Source: Cyrtodaria siliqua (taxonomy: Eukaryota; Mollusca; Bivalvia; Adapedonta; Hiatellidae). Taken from it: a stretch of DNA of 64,000 bases. The stretch lies in NCBI GenBank assembly GCA_037043455.1, contig JAWPHD010005597.1:62001-126000 (forward strand), read 5' to 3'. The notes under the pieces are model-generated. The model had not been told where the DNA came from. It made no database searches and saw only the letters and a program-made list of their open reading frames with translations. Positions 22,343 to 32,420 of this stretch are shown here, in pieces (the stretch's first letter is position 1; the number at the start of each line of letters is the position of its first letter). Both the position numbers and the translations under genes were made by a program.

Positions 22343-22579
22343 ATGGAAAACACAAAGAAAATTGAAAACATTTGCCAATTTCTCAAAGTTGGATATCACG
22401 AGCCTTGTAAAAATAAAACAACAAAAGATTCAAACTATTGCAGTTTACATAAATGCAGATTAAAGCAAAGTAAAGTTTTACCGTGTTTAAACTGTGGAAA
22501 AGGTACAAGTGCAAAATATCAAATATGTGTTGGTTGTGGTGCTCATATGTTAGATAAAAACATAGATACTGGGAAGTAG
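22343..22579 (+). CDS. Small zinc-ribbon Polinton protein
   Basis: Intact 78-residue frame with metal-binding pairs. 'YCSLHKC' is preceded by 'CQFL' and 'PCKN', then comes 'CLNCGKGT' with 'CVGCG' at the C-terminus. The CxxC...CxxC spacing fits a small zinc ribbon that could bind DNA or act as a transcription factor. I recall similar short Cys-rich proteins next to PolB in Polintons. It is divergent from PolB; in the ancestral layout both shared a ~70 bp promoter gap. It is the rightmost gene, ending 55 bp before the right TIR. Confidence 0.6.
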   Translation: MENTKKIENICQFLKVGYHEPCKNKTTKDSNYCSLHKCRLKQSKVLPCLNCGKGTSAKYQICVGCGAHMLDKNIDTGK

Positions 22580-22634
22580 TAAAACCATATAATGTTGAAT
22601 GTATTAGACTGAGAAATATTGAAATTTGATGCGG

Positions 22635-22887
22635 AAGAATCAATTTATATGATTCTCTCCTAAAAAATCCTTAAAAATCATATTTTGTTGATTTCATGTT
22701 TATTCGTTGATTTGGGTGTAAATCAACTTTTATTAAAAAATCTCAGAATATAACTCTAACACAGCTTATTCAGCAACTTGCGGTAGGAGTTTTTATATAT
22801 ATGTATTTTGGGTTGTTCTGCTGTAATTTGAGGCAAAACAAAGTGAAGCCGAAAAATTACAGCAGGACGCCCAAAATACATATATAT
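22635..22887. repeat. Right Polinton TIR
   Basis: Reverse complement of the left TIR (8564-8820), ending 'cgcccaaaatac' then an AT tract. The outer ~90 bp again form a hairpin between 'gtattttgggttgttctgc' and 'gcaggacgcccaaaatac', around the same loop sequence (ttgaggcaaaacaaagtg). Confidence 0.88.
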
Positions 22888-23996
22888 TACATGGTGTGAA
22901 AATATTGTATGACTGAGTATATATTTTGTAGCCGTATACGCTAGTAGCGCAGGCAGACCGTATTGTCGGGAGCGTGGTCTACGGGGTCGTAGACGGGGAA
23001 CGCCGTCAAAAGACGCGGGAACTACATCATTTGCTATTTGGTCGACATACCAGGCGGGAGCAACGGAGACGCAAGGCAAAAGGGCCTAGTTACACAGTGA
23101 GTAACGCAGATAGTTACTCAAATAACATCACTGGATGTGGAATACCGGGACTTGAGCCATCGCCGGAAGGGTCGTGCGAGAGGGCCACGCGTGGGAAATA
23201 CATCACCGGAAGTATGTATGGTACCGGGACGAATAGTAACCGCTAATGAGGGGCGTGCATACAACGTGGAAGTGAATTCGCGGAAGTGAAGTATTAGTGC
23301 CGGACACTGAACTGTACTGGAAGGACTCAGCTAGAAATAGCTTTGAGATATAAAACAGCTGTGGTATAGCATACATATATCATAAATACAGATATTCAGT
23401 TTGATTAAAACCGAACAGTTTAATGTGTAATTAAGTGAATAGGGATTCCATCTGACGTGTATTGAAAAAGAGTACGATAATGGACCTTTGGAAACGGTCG
23501 AGCACGACACATACGAAATATTACTGTCTCGGTTTGATTGAGACTGTTCATGAGCGGTAGTGAAATATTCTACCTACCGCTCACGCCCTCTAGCCCCGGG
23601 TTGAGCAAAACTCAATATTCATAAAAATCAACATTACAGAAGTTTAACCATCCCGAAAATGGCAAGCATATGGCGGTGGATATAGCAATATTTATATATT
23701 TATTTCATCCCCTAATTCATTTAAAAATTCTTTAAAAACGTTGATATTTCTACTTTGTCATTTATATTCATTTGTATTGTCATCTTGTTGTAAATAATTT
23801 GTAAATTTATTTATTCTTGATTCTGCCTTGGTGAGTTGTCTCCGCTTGGTCAATCTTGTTACAACAAGGACGGAAATTCTATTCGATTGAAGGAACTGGT
23901 GACCTCACCACTGTTTCTTACATTTGTATTTATTTTGACAATACAACATAGAACGAGTTTATTTTTTGTACACAAACCTAAGTTTTACACACTTAC
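22888..23996. other. Host flank with a GC-richer segment, no gene supported
   Basis: 22926-23330 is clearly GC-richer than its surroundings and contains open stretches in several frames, but nothing recognisable. A small hairpin 'tgagcggtag...ctaccgctca' lies at about 23550-23583. A possible acceptor (ttttgtag) near 22925 and donor (GTGAGT) near 23095 would frame an exon of ~170 bp. I could not name a product. Confidence 0.35.
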
Positions 23997-24116
23997 TGGA
24001 TTTGCCGTTTGACCTTCGTCGGTAGACCATGAAATATACAAGTATACCAATAAATACTATCAATACAATGACACCGACTGCAGCACCAGAAATTGTTCCT
24101 TCGTCAACATGTATAT
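23997..24116 (-). CDS. Transmembrane exon of an EGF-repeat receptor
   Basis: A 120 bp exon between an acceptor (tttcag) and a donor (GTAAGT at 23991-23996). It encodes a short acidic stalk (DIHVDEGTISGAA), a single membrane-spanning segment (VGVIVLIVFIGILVYFMVY) and a stop-transfer sequence YRRRSNGKSSK. The phase fits the upstream 48 bp exon exactly. With the upstream EGF-like exons this looks like a single-pass scavenger or engulfment receptor of the MEGF/SCARF kind, with its N-terminus outside the cell. Cytoplasmic exons were not identified downstream. Confidence 0.7.
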
Positions 24117-24848
24117 CTGAAATGTTTTATCATTTACATTAATGCATTATATATATCGTATGCAATAAATGCAAATTAATTTGTATAACTAAAAAGCATG
24201 TTTATGTCAACAACATGCAATTTCCAAGAAGATGTTAGAAGAACTGTTCAGATTTAGGGTATTCTAACTGCAAAAATTGTTCAAGCAATAACTGATACAG
24301 AGGTCGTTTGAAACAAATGCATATTTAGAACATTTTGTAAAATTTCATTTGCATGCGTTTAAAATCGCATATTAGCCTTTATTTGTTCGATAGAAAAATA
24401 GTTAATCGAATATTTAAGTATTCGCACTTCTCATGTACGAGCATATTTTACGATATATCTGAAAATTCAGTTAAATCTCGTTTTAACTAGTTTTAACTAA
24501 ATTGCGTCGGTCCTCATTACATCAGCTTTGTTTGATTATCTGGAAGGATGTCAGAATGTGAGCTGTGTGTTTAGGTAAAAACATTATACCACTATGGCTG
24601 TAATGTCGCCTTATGTATGTTTGATACGACGAGTTCGTCGACGAGTTCGTCTATCAGTCACTGTTTGAAAATATTGTTGGATGTGTAAACTGGTAAAGGC
24701 ACGATACTTTATAAATAATATGTGCCGTTATTTTCATTTGGTAAATGTAGAGGTAACAGCCATTAACTGTAGACAGTATATAAATGTGTTCAGATTTAGG
24801 ACATTTTTTTAAAGATAATTTTATTTATTTGCATGAAGTTTTACTTAC
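24117..24848 (-). other. Intron
   Basis: AT-rich sequence between the two adjacent splice-bounded exons, with no recognisable coding. It contains a small 'cgacgagttcgt' direct repeat near 24631-24652. Confidence 0.5.
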
Positions 24849-24896
24849 CATCTGTTGTTGTTTTCTCTGGTATATAAGTGGTGGATCTCTCCATAC
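24849..24896 (-). CDS. Juxtamembrane exon of the EGF-repeat receptor
   Basis: A 48 bp exon flanked by a pyrimidine-rich acceptor (tttcttacag) and donor GTAAGT. It encodes a Ser/Thr/Lys-rich linker, 'MERSTTYIPEKTTTD'. Entering and leaving phase 1 joins it in frame to the TM exon. Linkers of this kind separate the EGF modules from the membrane. Confidence 0.65.
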
Positions 24897-25000
24897 CTGT
24901 AAGAAAAAATAAATATAACAAACCAAATGCGATAATACAGCTATAAAAACAAACATTTTAAACTAAATATATTTAACTTGTTCACATTGATCCCCTTTAA
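24897..25000 (-). other. Intron, with a possible decayed splice donor
   Basis: Short AT-rich stretch. The end of the next exon upstream is followed only by a weak 'gttaaat' donor. Confidence 0.35.
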
Positions 25001-25132
25001 AACCTCATTGGAAGTCATCACAGTGACCATCGTTATCACAGTGACCATCAGTAGTCCTACAAGCTTTAGTGTTGGGACAATTTACATTGCAACGTGCTGT
25101 GCATTCTTTCCCGTGCGTTCAAGGGTCACATT
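24990..25132 (-). pseudogene. Decayed EGF-like exon of the receptor
   Basis: A proper acceptor (tttag) leads into a cysteine-rich frame of EGF type: 'GKECTARCNVNCPN', then two 'DGHCD' units. There are in-frame TGA codons at the fourth or fifth codon (after ECDP) and again after 'DDFQ', at positions where related modules would have Gly/Trp and Cys. The donor is not convincing. Because EGF exons here are phase 1-1 they can be skipped without shifting the frame, so loss of this exon need not kill the gene. The alternative is that the whole locus is a pseudogene. Confidence 0.55.
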
Positions 25133-25897
25133 CTAAATAATAGAAAATTATATGCTACAGGTAAGAAAATGATAGTGGGTGCATTTCACAGAAATGGCAT
25201 CTACTCCTACTAAAGGAATGCTCAATTAAAGCGAACGTATACTTTTTAACACATTCCTTAAACATATGTTATCAAGAAATAGCAACTGCCCAAATTGTAT
25301 ATTGATGCGATAAATCAAATCCTATGGATGTTGCTGAGATAACAGTATGTTAATACATCAATATAATATCTTTATTGCCTTGCTTAAACATGCTGCAATT
25401 GCTCATGCCTTTAGAACATATCCACAAAGAATAAACCATAGTAAACCGTCATTTATATATATGCATATACTTGATACAAAGACGCCCTTTCAAACAAGGT
25501 ACCCAGTCATCGGAGGTTTGTTATCTATAAAGCAACAACACATGTATACACTGATATTTTGGTCGATATATATTACACATGATTATTGTATACATGTTTT
25601 ATTATATATTATTTTATTATATTTACAAACATTTATATAATACATCTTGAAGATATACATGTATTTTTAAGAATATAAAATATAAATATTTTAAGCAGTT
25701 TTAAAAATGCAAATCATACGTTTACACCCTGGTAGATTTCCATTAGTACTTGTACCATTGAAACTGTCATACGGACAACCATAGATCATACATATGATTG
25801 TACTGAATTGTCATAATCACGTGATTTAGTAAATCTGATTTTAAACAACTGTAAATCATCCTTCAAGAATTAAATGTATTTTTCGAAACATCCTTAC
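25133..25897 (-). other. Intron
   Basis: AT-rich with no splice-bounded coding segment that I could support. Confidence 0.45.
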
Positions 25898-26035
25898 CTT
25901 CAACACATGTTGGCGTATCCTTGTATCCAGCCTTGCATCCACTAGCACATGCACCATCAACAATATTGCAATGTCCTTGAAAGCAGTGGCCACATGGCGT
26001 CTTGCAGTTCTCTCCATAAGTTCCTTCAGCACATG
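25898..26035 (-). CDS. EGF-like repeat exon of the receptor
   Basis: 138 bp (46 codons), phase 1-1, bounded by 'aaag' acceptor and GTAAGG donor. It encodes a cysteine-rich module: 'CAEGTYGENCKTPCGHC', 'GHCNIVDGACASGC', then 'KAGYKDTPTC'. The spacing matches the laminin/MEGF class of EGF-like domains found in tandem in phagocytic receptors. No lesion is visible. Confidence 0.72.
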
Positions 26036-26401
26036 CTTTAAATATTATCAGTGACTATTAGCTGTGTGTCTTTATTTCTCAATCAACGTTCAAAGACATT
26101 AAATTGTGCAAACTGTATTTATATACCCCGCAGACACATCAGCGCATAGGATCCAAACAAACAAAAACACATAAAGTTGAAATTGGTCGCAATGGACATT
26201 AAATTACATGTTTCGTGTTAAACAATTAAAACAAATTACACCCAAACATATAGCAACACTATTAACGGATAATTATTGAGAGACCCTCGTTTAAACAAGA
26301 TACATATTTACTCTTCTCACTTAATTTTATTTTCTTCATAGTTATATGTAAACAAGTGGTAGCTGCCTCAGATAGTAGTGGATAATGTTCCTTGGACATA
26401 C
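26036..26401 (-). other. Intron
   Basis: Non-coding, AT-rich. Nothing else recognised. Confidence 0.45.
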
Positions 26402-26545
26402 CTTGGTCGCAGCGTTCTCCCATCCAGCCAGACCTACACTGATACAGACATGTACCATCAACGATGCTGCAGAAAGTCTGTCCGTATTTGCAATTACCGC
26501 TACACGTCAGAGCACAATCACGCCCATACCAACCAGGTTTGCATT
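26402..26545 (-). CDS. EGF-like repeat exon of the receptor
   Basis: 144 bp (48 codons), phase 1-1, between acceptor 'ataag' and donor GTATGT. It contains 'CKPGWYGRDCALTCSGNC', 'FCSIVDGTCLYQC' and 'RSGWMGERCDQ', again an EGF module of the MEGF/SCARF type. It is the most upstream exon I found; a signal-peptide exon is not visible in the window, so the gene's 5' end lies beyond, is missed, or was lost to the repeats at 28 kb and above. Confidence 0.72.
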
Positions 26546-28189
26546 CTTATAGTTATAAAATGTATGTTTTAAATAAATCACACTTCTTTAACATATACCC
26601 CTACGGGATAACGGTGTGCAAGTGTAGTTTGGGTTCCTCACCCAAGTGCCCTTAGAGGTCAAATATACTAAAAATCAATAACTATATTAACACTCTCAAT
26701 GTCCCATATTGTTACACTTAATTTGATATATGTACTCGCCTATGAACGAATTATTTTATTATTTCAAACGCTGACGTCTGTCAAGGGATTGAATTTTGTT
26801 TGGGTGAGTTGGGAAAGTGGGTAGGTTATATGGGTCATACTTTTTATTTGTCTAAAATTAAATATTATGATGATGGCATTACACTGTATACTTTGCGTTC
26901 CGCATATATCACCCGTGGGCCCGAGGGAAGGGCATCAAAAGGTCAAATATACAAAATGAAATTGCAATGTCATTTGTCTCTTATTTATAACATGGCATAT
27001 AAACTTGTCTATCAAAAATACAAAGCATATCAAACATGTCTATTATATTGAACTTATAGTTGTGCCATGGTCTCAGATGTGGGGGTTGTGGGGTTTGGGA
27101 GATGGAGCTCGCTTGGTCAAAAATAATATTTCTTTTTCAAATTAAATGTTATGATGATGGGATCACACAGTCTATTTTGATCCAGGGTTAGTGTGTTAAA
27201 ATACACGTTTAATGCTCTTTTGAAATTTTTCGTATTGGCGAGCATCAACGTGTATTGATTATTGCACATTTTACGACTGGACTTTCCCAACGGAATCTGT
27301 TGGGAAGGTTTCACGCTTTTAAACAGCATTGTTTGTATATTATATATGCACAGGTTGAAAGAAGTTTTTTTTTTTAGTCGATTGGTGTTTCAAAATTTAC
27401 CTGACACGATTAAATATCTCAGATTATCCAAATTTATCACGAATATATTGACACATTTCCGAATTATCCAAAGTTACCGCCATCTTGTTTGAAATTCTTA
27501 CCCAGAGTTCAATGCGCATATTAGTTCACCATACGCAACCCACCATGCACCGTCGATAGAATAGAACAGAACCGTTTATTGCTACAATCGTAAAACATTG
27601 TGTACATAGTGTGTTTAAAAAACACATATTTCATGCCGATTCAAATTTTTAATTATATTTATAGTATTGTTAACATTACTTGTTCTTTTCGTTTATTATT
27701 CTACGGTAATAAAGAGTATATAAAATATATGAAAATTAGCAGTTTGGTAAAGATAAGAATAATGAAGTTGCAAGAGTGTTCACAAGGACGACGACGGGCG
27801 ACGGACAACTGACAACGGACAACTTGTCATCCCATAAACCCTGGGTGGGGGTGGGGGTGATGGATGGGGGATTTGAAAACAAAATCACCTTGTTCAGCTC
27901 TACCAAACACACAACTATTTCTTTTTATAAATCACAACGTCCCATCCTAGCTCAGCTAAATTTGGGTCTTGGTTTCCTTATAGTATGTTGTAAAGGGTTG
28001 CTTAAGTAATGTTGCCTTCCGCAAATTCTGGGCTCCCATGGAACCCAAATTGTGAAGGCCCATAAAATATGCAATAAAGGCAGATCTAGGTTTGCATTTA
28101 AGCTGGTGTATATATAGTTATAATTTTGGTTTGGGATCTTATATCATTATGCATCTTATTTGTACTTCACCCATATTTGGGCATGGGCT
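26546..28189. other. Non-coding with dispersed repeat fragments
   Basis: Two short related segments ('aggtcaaatatac') lie near 26656 and 26941, each after a 'cctcaccca' or 'cccgtgggc'-type block, and a 'gacgacgacgggcgacgg' patch lies near 27784. These look like remnants of dispersed repeats. No gene was supported. Confidence 0.4.
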
Positions 28190-28854
28190 CCCTCCTCCCC
28201 CCCCCCTCCATTTTTTTACATATTTCTGTTGTTTTGGTCAATTCTTACACATATAGATATGTTGCCCCCCCCCGCCACCTCTCCAACCCCCACCCCCTCC
28301 TCCCACCCCCCCACCCACCCCCACTCGACACTCATTTAATTATTTTTTTACATATTTTTGTGTTGTTTTGGTAAATTCTTACAAATGTAGCTATGTTGAC
28401 CCCACCCCCACGCCCGCCTTCCAATACCCCAGGCCCCCCCCCACCCACACTCGAAACTCAATTTGTTTATTTATTTTTTTTAACATATTTCTGTCTTGTT
28501 TTGGTCAAATCTTACACATATATCTATGTTACCCCGCTCCTACTCCGTCCCCGCCCCCGCTAAACCTCCCCGGCACCCCGCCTCCCCCCGACTCTCAACT
28601 TTTTTTCTTCTTCATATTTCTGTAATGTTTTGGTCAATTTTTACACATATACCTATGTTGCCCCGCCCCCACCATCCTCCTCCCCCGCCCCCACCTACTC
28701 CAATCTGTATTTTTTTCTTCATATTTCTTTGCTGTTTTGGTCAATTCTTACACATATTGCTATCCCCGCCACGCACCCCCTCCCCCCACCCCCCACCACC
28801 CCGACACTAAACTCCTCCCCGCCCCCCCCCCCCCCCCCCCCACTCCAGACTAAG
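28190..28854. repeat. C-rich tandem array (units ~103-144 bp), left part
   Basis: About five units share 'catatttctgtnttgttttggtcaatt' split as 'catatttctg' plus 'ttgttttggtcaatt', then 'cttacacatat', a variable poly-C/CA stretch and 'actcgaaactca'. Unit starts are near 28218, 28341, 28485, 28614 and 28717. The C-tracts change length from unit to unit. The same array continues at 31762, beyond the inserted LINE. Confidence 0.8.
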
Positions 28855-28865
28855 CTATATATGTT
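28855..28865. repeat. LINE target-site duplication, left copy
   Basis: ctatatatgtt here recurs at 31762-31772 on the other side of the LINE, with the A-rich (T-rich on this strand) tail directly inside the left copy. Confidence 0.7.
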
Positions 28866-31761
28866 GTTTTTTTTGTGATTAATTTCTTTTATTCCATGTA
28901 AGACATAATACAATGTTATACAAAAGTTGTTCAGGTATCAATACCAACTATATGATTTTGAAACATAACACATTGTATGGTTACTATAAATAACAGAACA
29001 TTAATACAATGTCTTACAGGTAATCTTTTAAGTGTGAATATAAAAAAAAATAAAGACGAATGAAAGAAAGTAAAAAAGGAGAAAAGATAAGAAAAAGTAG
29101 GTTTACAGATGAGAAACTGTATGCATATATTTTTCTTATTTTTATTTTACATGTTTACCAATTTAATTTCGTGTGACCTAAGTTTGTTTTTGTTTATTGC
29201 AATAATTCTTTCTATTTGCTTGTTTTTTTGTAAATATGGTATGAATGCTGCAATACTGGGAATTGTTCTCGTGTATTTATTTTTAAAAATAAAATATTTA
29301 GCAAGTAAAATTATACAGTTTGGTAGGTTAGATTTTGATGAGTTGTATAACCCGAACGATATATTTTGATAACAGATGTTAAAAGGTTGATTGTTTGCAA
29401 TACAAAAATTATGAACTTGAGTCCAAAAGGCTCTTACAAAATGACATTCCCAAAACAAATGTTCTAGAGTTTCCGGATGTCTATCACAAAATTCACATAA
29501 ACTGGAATTAACTATTTTACATTTAAATAAAAACTGGTTAGTAGGTAAAATTCTCATAATGTATTTGTATTGAAATGATCTTAGTTTTGTGTCTATGGTA
29601 CTTTTGAAAGGTAGACAATGAATGGTTTTCCAGTTAAGATTGTTAAATATTTCTTCCCATTTAAGATGAGGTTTTATTTCATTATCATTATTAATTAGCT
29701 GAATTTGAATATTATATAACAATCTATTTGGAGAGTTACATTTCTTCACTTGGTGTAATAAAGGTGTTTTTTCAATTTCTATTACATTTTCTGTTTTAAT
29801 AATTTGTTTCCATCTTTTTGGTATACTTTGGGTAATAGTAAAATAATTGAGAAATTCGGAATCACTTATATTGTATAATTGTCTTAATCTTTCAAAAGTA
29901 TAAAACGACTTTTGTCTAGAATCATATATATCATTTATTGTTTTAATTCCTAGCTGTAACCATGATTTGTAAAATAATAAACTGCCTTTATTTTTAATGA
30001 AAGAATTATTCCATATGTACTGTTTAACTAAATTAACATCTTCAATATTAGAATTAAAATTAATTGTTGACCATGATTCAATAATGTTACATAAAAACGG
30101 CGTTTCGCTGAACATAGAATAACCATCTTTGCAACTGAAATTACTCTCAAAGATGAAGTTTCCGCCATATTTTTCCATTGAAGACATGTATATTTACTTC
30201 CATTCACCATTATTGTTTATATCTGTTAGTCGTTTAACCCAACTTGCTTTTATTGAATTTATAAAAAGTTCTATATCTATCATCTTCATTCCACCGTTTT
30301 CAATATTTTGTATAATTGTTTTACGCTTAATTTTGTCTGGTTTTCCCTCCCACAGAAATTCGAACATTTTATTTTTAATTAGGTTTATAGTGTTTATGTT
30401 GGGTGATTCAAGCACAGTTAGTGGAAAAATTAGTTTTGGTAGTGCAAATGTTTTAATTACTGAGATTTTACCTAAAATCGACAATTTATGTTTCTTCCAG
30501 TTATCAAGGCAGTTTTGAAATTGTTCTATTTTTGGATTGTAGTTTAAATCTTTATTTTTATTATTATCGTTCGTGAAAACGATTCCCAGTGTTGATGCTT
30601 TTTCATTAGTCCAAGCAAATTTTTTTTCTTTTCAAAATATTATCATGGATTTCTTTAAAGAGCCTGCACGGAGAATAATCGATTTCTTAGAATTTAACTT
30701 TAAACCGGAAATGGAGCTAAACTTATCAATTAATAATATTAAAGATTCAAATGAAGATTTATTTCCATTTAACATAAATGTGGCATCGTCTGCAAAAGCA
30801 GTGTATTTGATAGTGTTTTTGAGTACCTTTACGCCTTCAATATTGTTATCGTTATTTACAGCTTTATATAAAATTTCTATAGCTAATATAAACAAATATG
30901 GAGACAATGGGCATCCTTGCCTAACTCCTCTTTTTATATTAAAAAACTCTGAGTAATAACCATTATTTGACACACAACTTTGTGCGTCATTATAAAATAA
31001 TTTTATCCAGTTGATAAATTCGTTACCAAATTTAAAATATTGTAATGTTTTAAAAATAAAACCATGGTCAACACTGTGGAACGCTTTTTCAAAATCAGCG
31101 AAGAAGATCAGTCCCGGTCTATTGTCGTTATTCAAGTTGTCAATGCATTCAAAAATTGTCCTTATATTTTCACCAATGTAACGTCCTTTTAAGAATCCTG
31201 TATGACTGTTATTAATAATGTCTGGTAATACTTTTTTCATTCTGTTAGCTATAGTTTTTGTCGCACTTTTATAGTCTACATTTAATAAGCTTATTGGTCT
31301 CCAGTTTATCAATAGTGAAAGGTCTTTGTCTTTTTTAGGTAGAAGCGTTATAATACCTTGCTTCTGCAATGGTGTTAAAGTGTCATGCATGTATGAGTAA
31401 TTAATTGATTCAATGTAAAACTGTTTTATGTCATTCCAAAATATTTTATAAAATTCTGTTGATAACCCATCGGACCCTGGACTCTTGTTATTTTTCATGT
31501 CTTTTAAAGCTATTTTACACTCATATTCAGTTAAAACACCATTACATAATTCTTGTTGATTATCATTTAATTCATTAATATTATGATTATTGAAAAAATT
31601 GAAATTTTCGTCGCTTGTTTGAACCTTGCTGTATAGTTCTTTATAAAATCTTTTTGTTTCTTGTAATATATCTTTTGATTTTGTTAACTCCAAATTATTG
31701 CATGTAAGTCTATTTATTTTTTTAGATTCTGCCCTCTTTTTTTCTAAGTTTGAAAAATAAA
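28866..31761 (-). mobile_element. L1/Tx1-like LINE, 5'-truncated
   Basis: A non-LTR retrotransposon on the minus strand, inserted into the C-rich array. The 3' tail is A-rich (ttgtttttttt on the plus strand at 28863-28874) and lies at the left target-site duplication. The 5' end at about 31761 starts inside or just before the reverse transcriptase region, so the endonuclease domain is missing, as expected from incomplete reverse transcription. Frameshifts inside the coding part show that it is dead. Confidence 0.88.
29147..31740 (-). pseudogene. LINE ORF2: reverse transcriptase and C-terminal zinc knuckle
   Basis: The RT part (30632-31693) shows 'NNKSPGSDGLSTEFYK', 'INWRPISLLNVDYK', 'GFLKGRYIGENIR', motif A 'FFADFEKAFHSVDH', 'GVRQGCPLSPYLFI' and catalytic 'FADD'. 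The sequence then continues in other frames (30194-30484 and 29147-30187). The last carries the Cys-Cys-His-Cys knuckle 'CEFCDRHPETLEHLFWEC', typical of L1/Tx1-type elements. Two frame breaks (near 30640-30490 and 30190) interrupt the reading. Motif A has His where Asp is usual in 'KAFDS', another sign of decay. No endonuclease domain is present. Confidence 0.88.
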
Positions 31762-32420
31762 CTATATATGTTTTTATGTTTCTGTATTGTTTTAGTAAAT
31801 TTTATTATCTCTACTGGCCAAGTTCGAAAACCAACCAGATCGGACCAGTAACGGCGGAGTTACGGCTCTTATACTTCCACTCGAAACTCGATATATATAA
31901 AAGAAATACATATTTCTGTCTCGTTTTGGTCAATTCTTATGTGGCCCTGCCACCACCCTCCCCCACTCCCCGCCTGCCCAACTTGAAACTCGATTTTTAT
32001 ATATTATTTACATATTTTTGTGTTGTTTTGGTCAATTCTTACACATAAAGCTATGTTGCACACCCCCACCCATTACGCCCCTCCCCCGACTCCACCCCCA
32101 CTGAAAACTTTTTTTTTCATATTTCTGTGTTGTTTTGGTCAATTTGTGTTACCCCCACACCCCCACCCCAAACCATCCCAACAGACCATCATCACTTCCA
32201 CCCGAATGTTGTTGTTTTTTGTCTTTTTTTGCATATATCTATGTTGTTTTGTTTTATCAGTTTATCAATATGTTTCGCCCCACATCCATCCCACCACCAC
32301 CCGAATTTTTTTTGTTTTGTTTTTACATATGTCTGTGTTGTTTTGTTTTATTAAATATACAACTATATCAATTCTGCGCCCCCCCCCCCTCTCCCACCCC
32401 CATTGGTTTATGGGCTCCCC
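31762..32420. repeat. C-rich tandem array, right part
   Basis: It continues the array seen at 28190-28854 after the LINE: 'catatttctg', 'ttgttttggtcaattcttac' and poly-C blocks, with unit starts near 31905, 32010 and 32118, then more diverged ones near 32230 and 32327. It begins with the second copy of the 11 bp target-site duplication (31762-31772). Confidence 0.75.

Larger units (their letters stand above)
21937..22440. repeat. Tandem duplication (252 bp period) of the divergent PolB / zinc-protein promoter
   Basis: 21937-22188 and 22189-22440 are near-identical. Each unit holds the first ~27 codons of PolB on the minus strand (ATG complements at 22017-22019 and 22269-22271), the ~70 bp promoter gap, and the first ~33 codons of the zinc protein on the plus strand (ATGs at 22091 and 22343). 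Only the outer ends are attached to full genes, so the middle carries truncated copies of both starts. Confidence 0.9.
8564..22887. mobile_element. Polinton/Maverick (adintovirus-like) element, degraded
   Basis: About 14.3 kb bounded by ~250 bp inverted terminal repeats. The gene set is the Polinton signature: retrovirus-type integrase, protein-primed PolB, packaging ATPase, double jelly-roll capsid protein, a putative penton and small membrane proteins. Order from left: late-motif membrane protein (-), small beta-rich protein (-), penton (-), two unknowns (+), large membrane-active protein (-), MCP (+), ATPase (+), three membrane proteins (+), small protein (-), integrase (+), PolB (-), zinc protein (+). 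At least fifteen frameshifts or stops affect it, so it is a fossil or a consensus with indel errors. No adenain-type protease was recognised. The target-site duplication is ambiguous because both junctions lie in AT dinucleotides: a 6 bp ATATAT fits if the TIR starts at gtattttggg. Confidence 0.93.

Noticed and set aside
22974..23246. 90-residue Arg-rich open frame right of the Polinton
   Set aside because: Open because of local GC richness; no recognisable motif, and other frames are open too.
28126..28878. Proline-rich frames in the C-rich array
   Set aside because: Produced by poly-C tracts. The frame changes with each unit's tract length.
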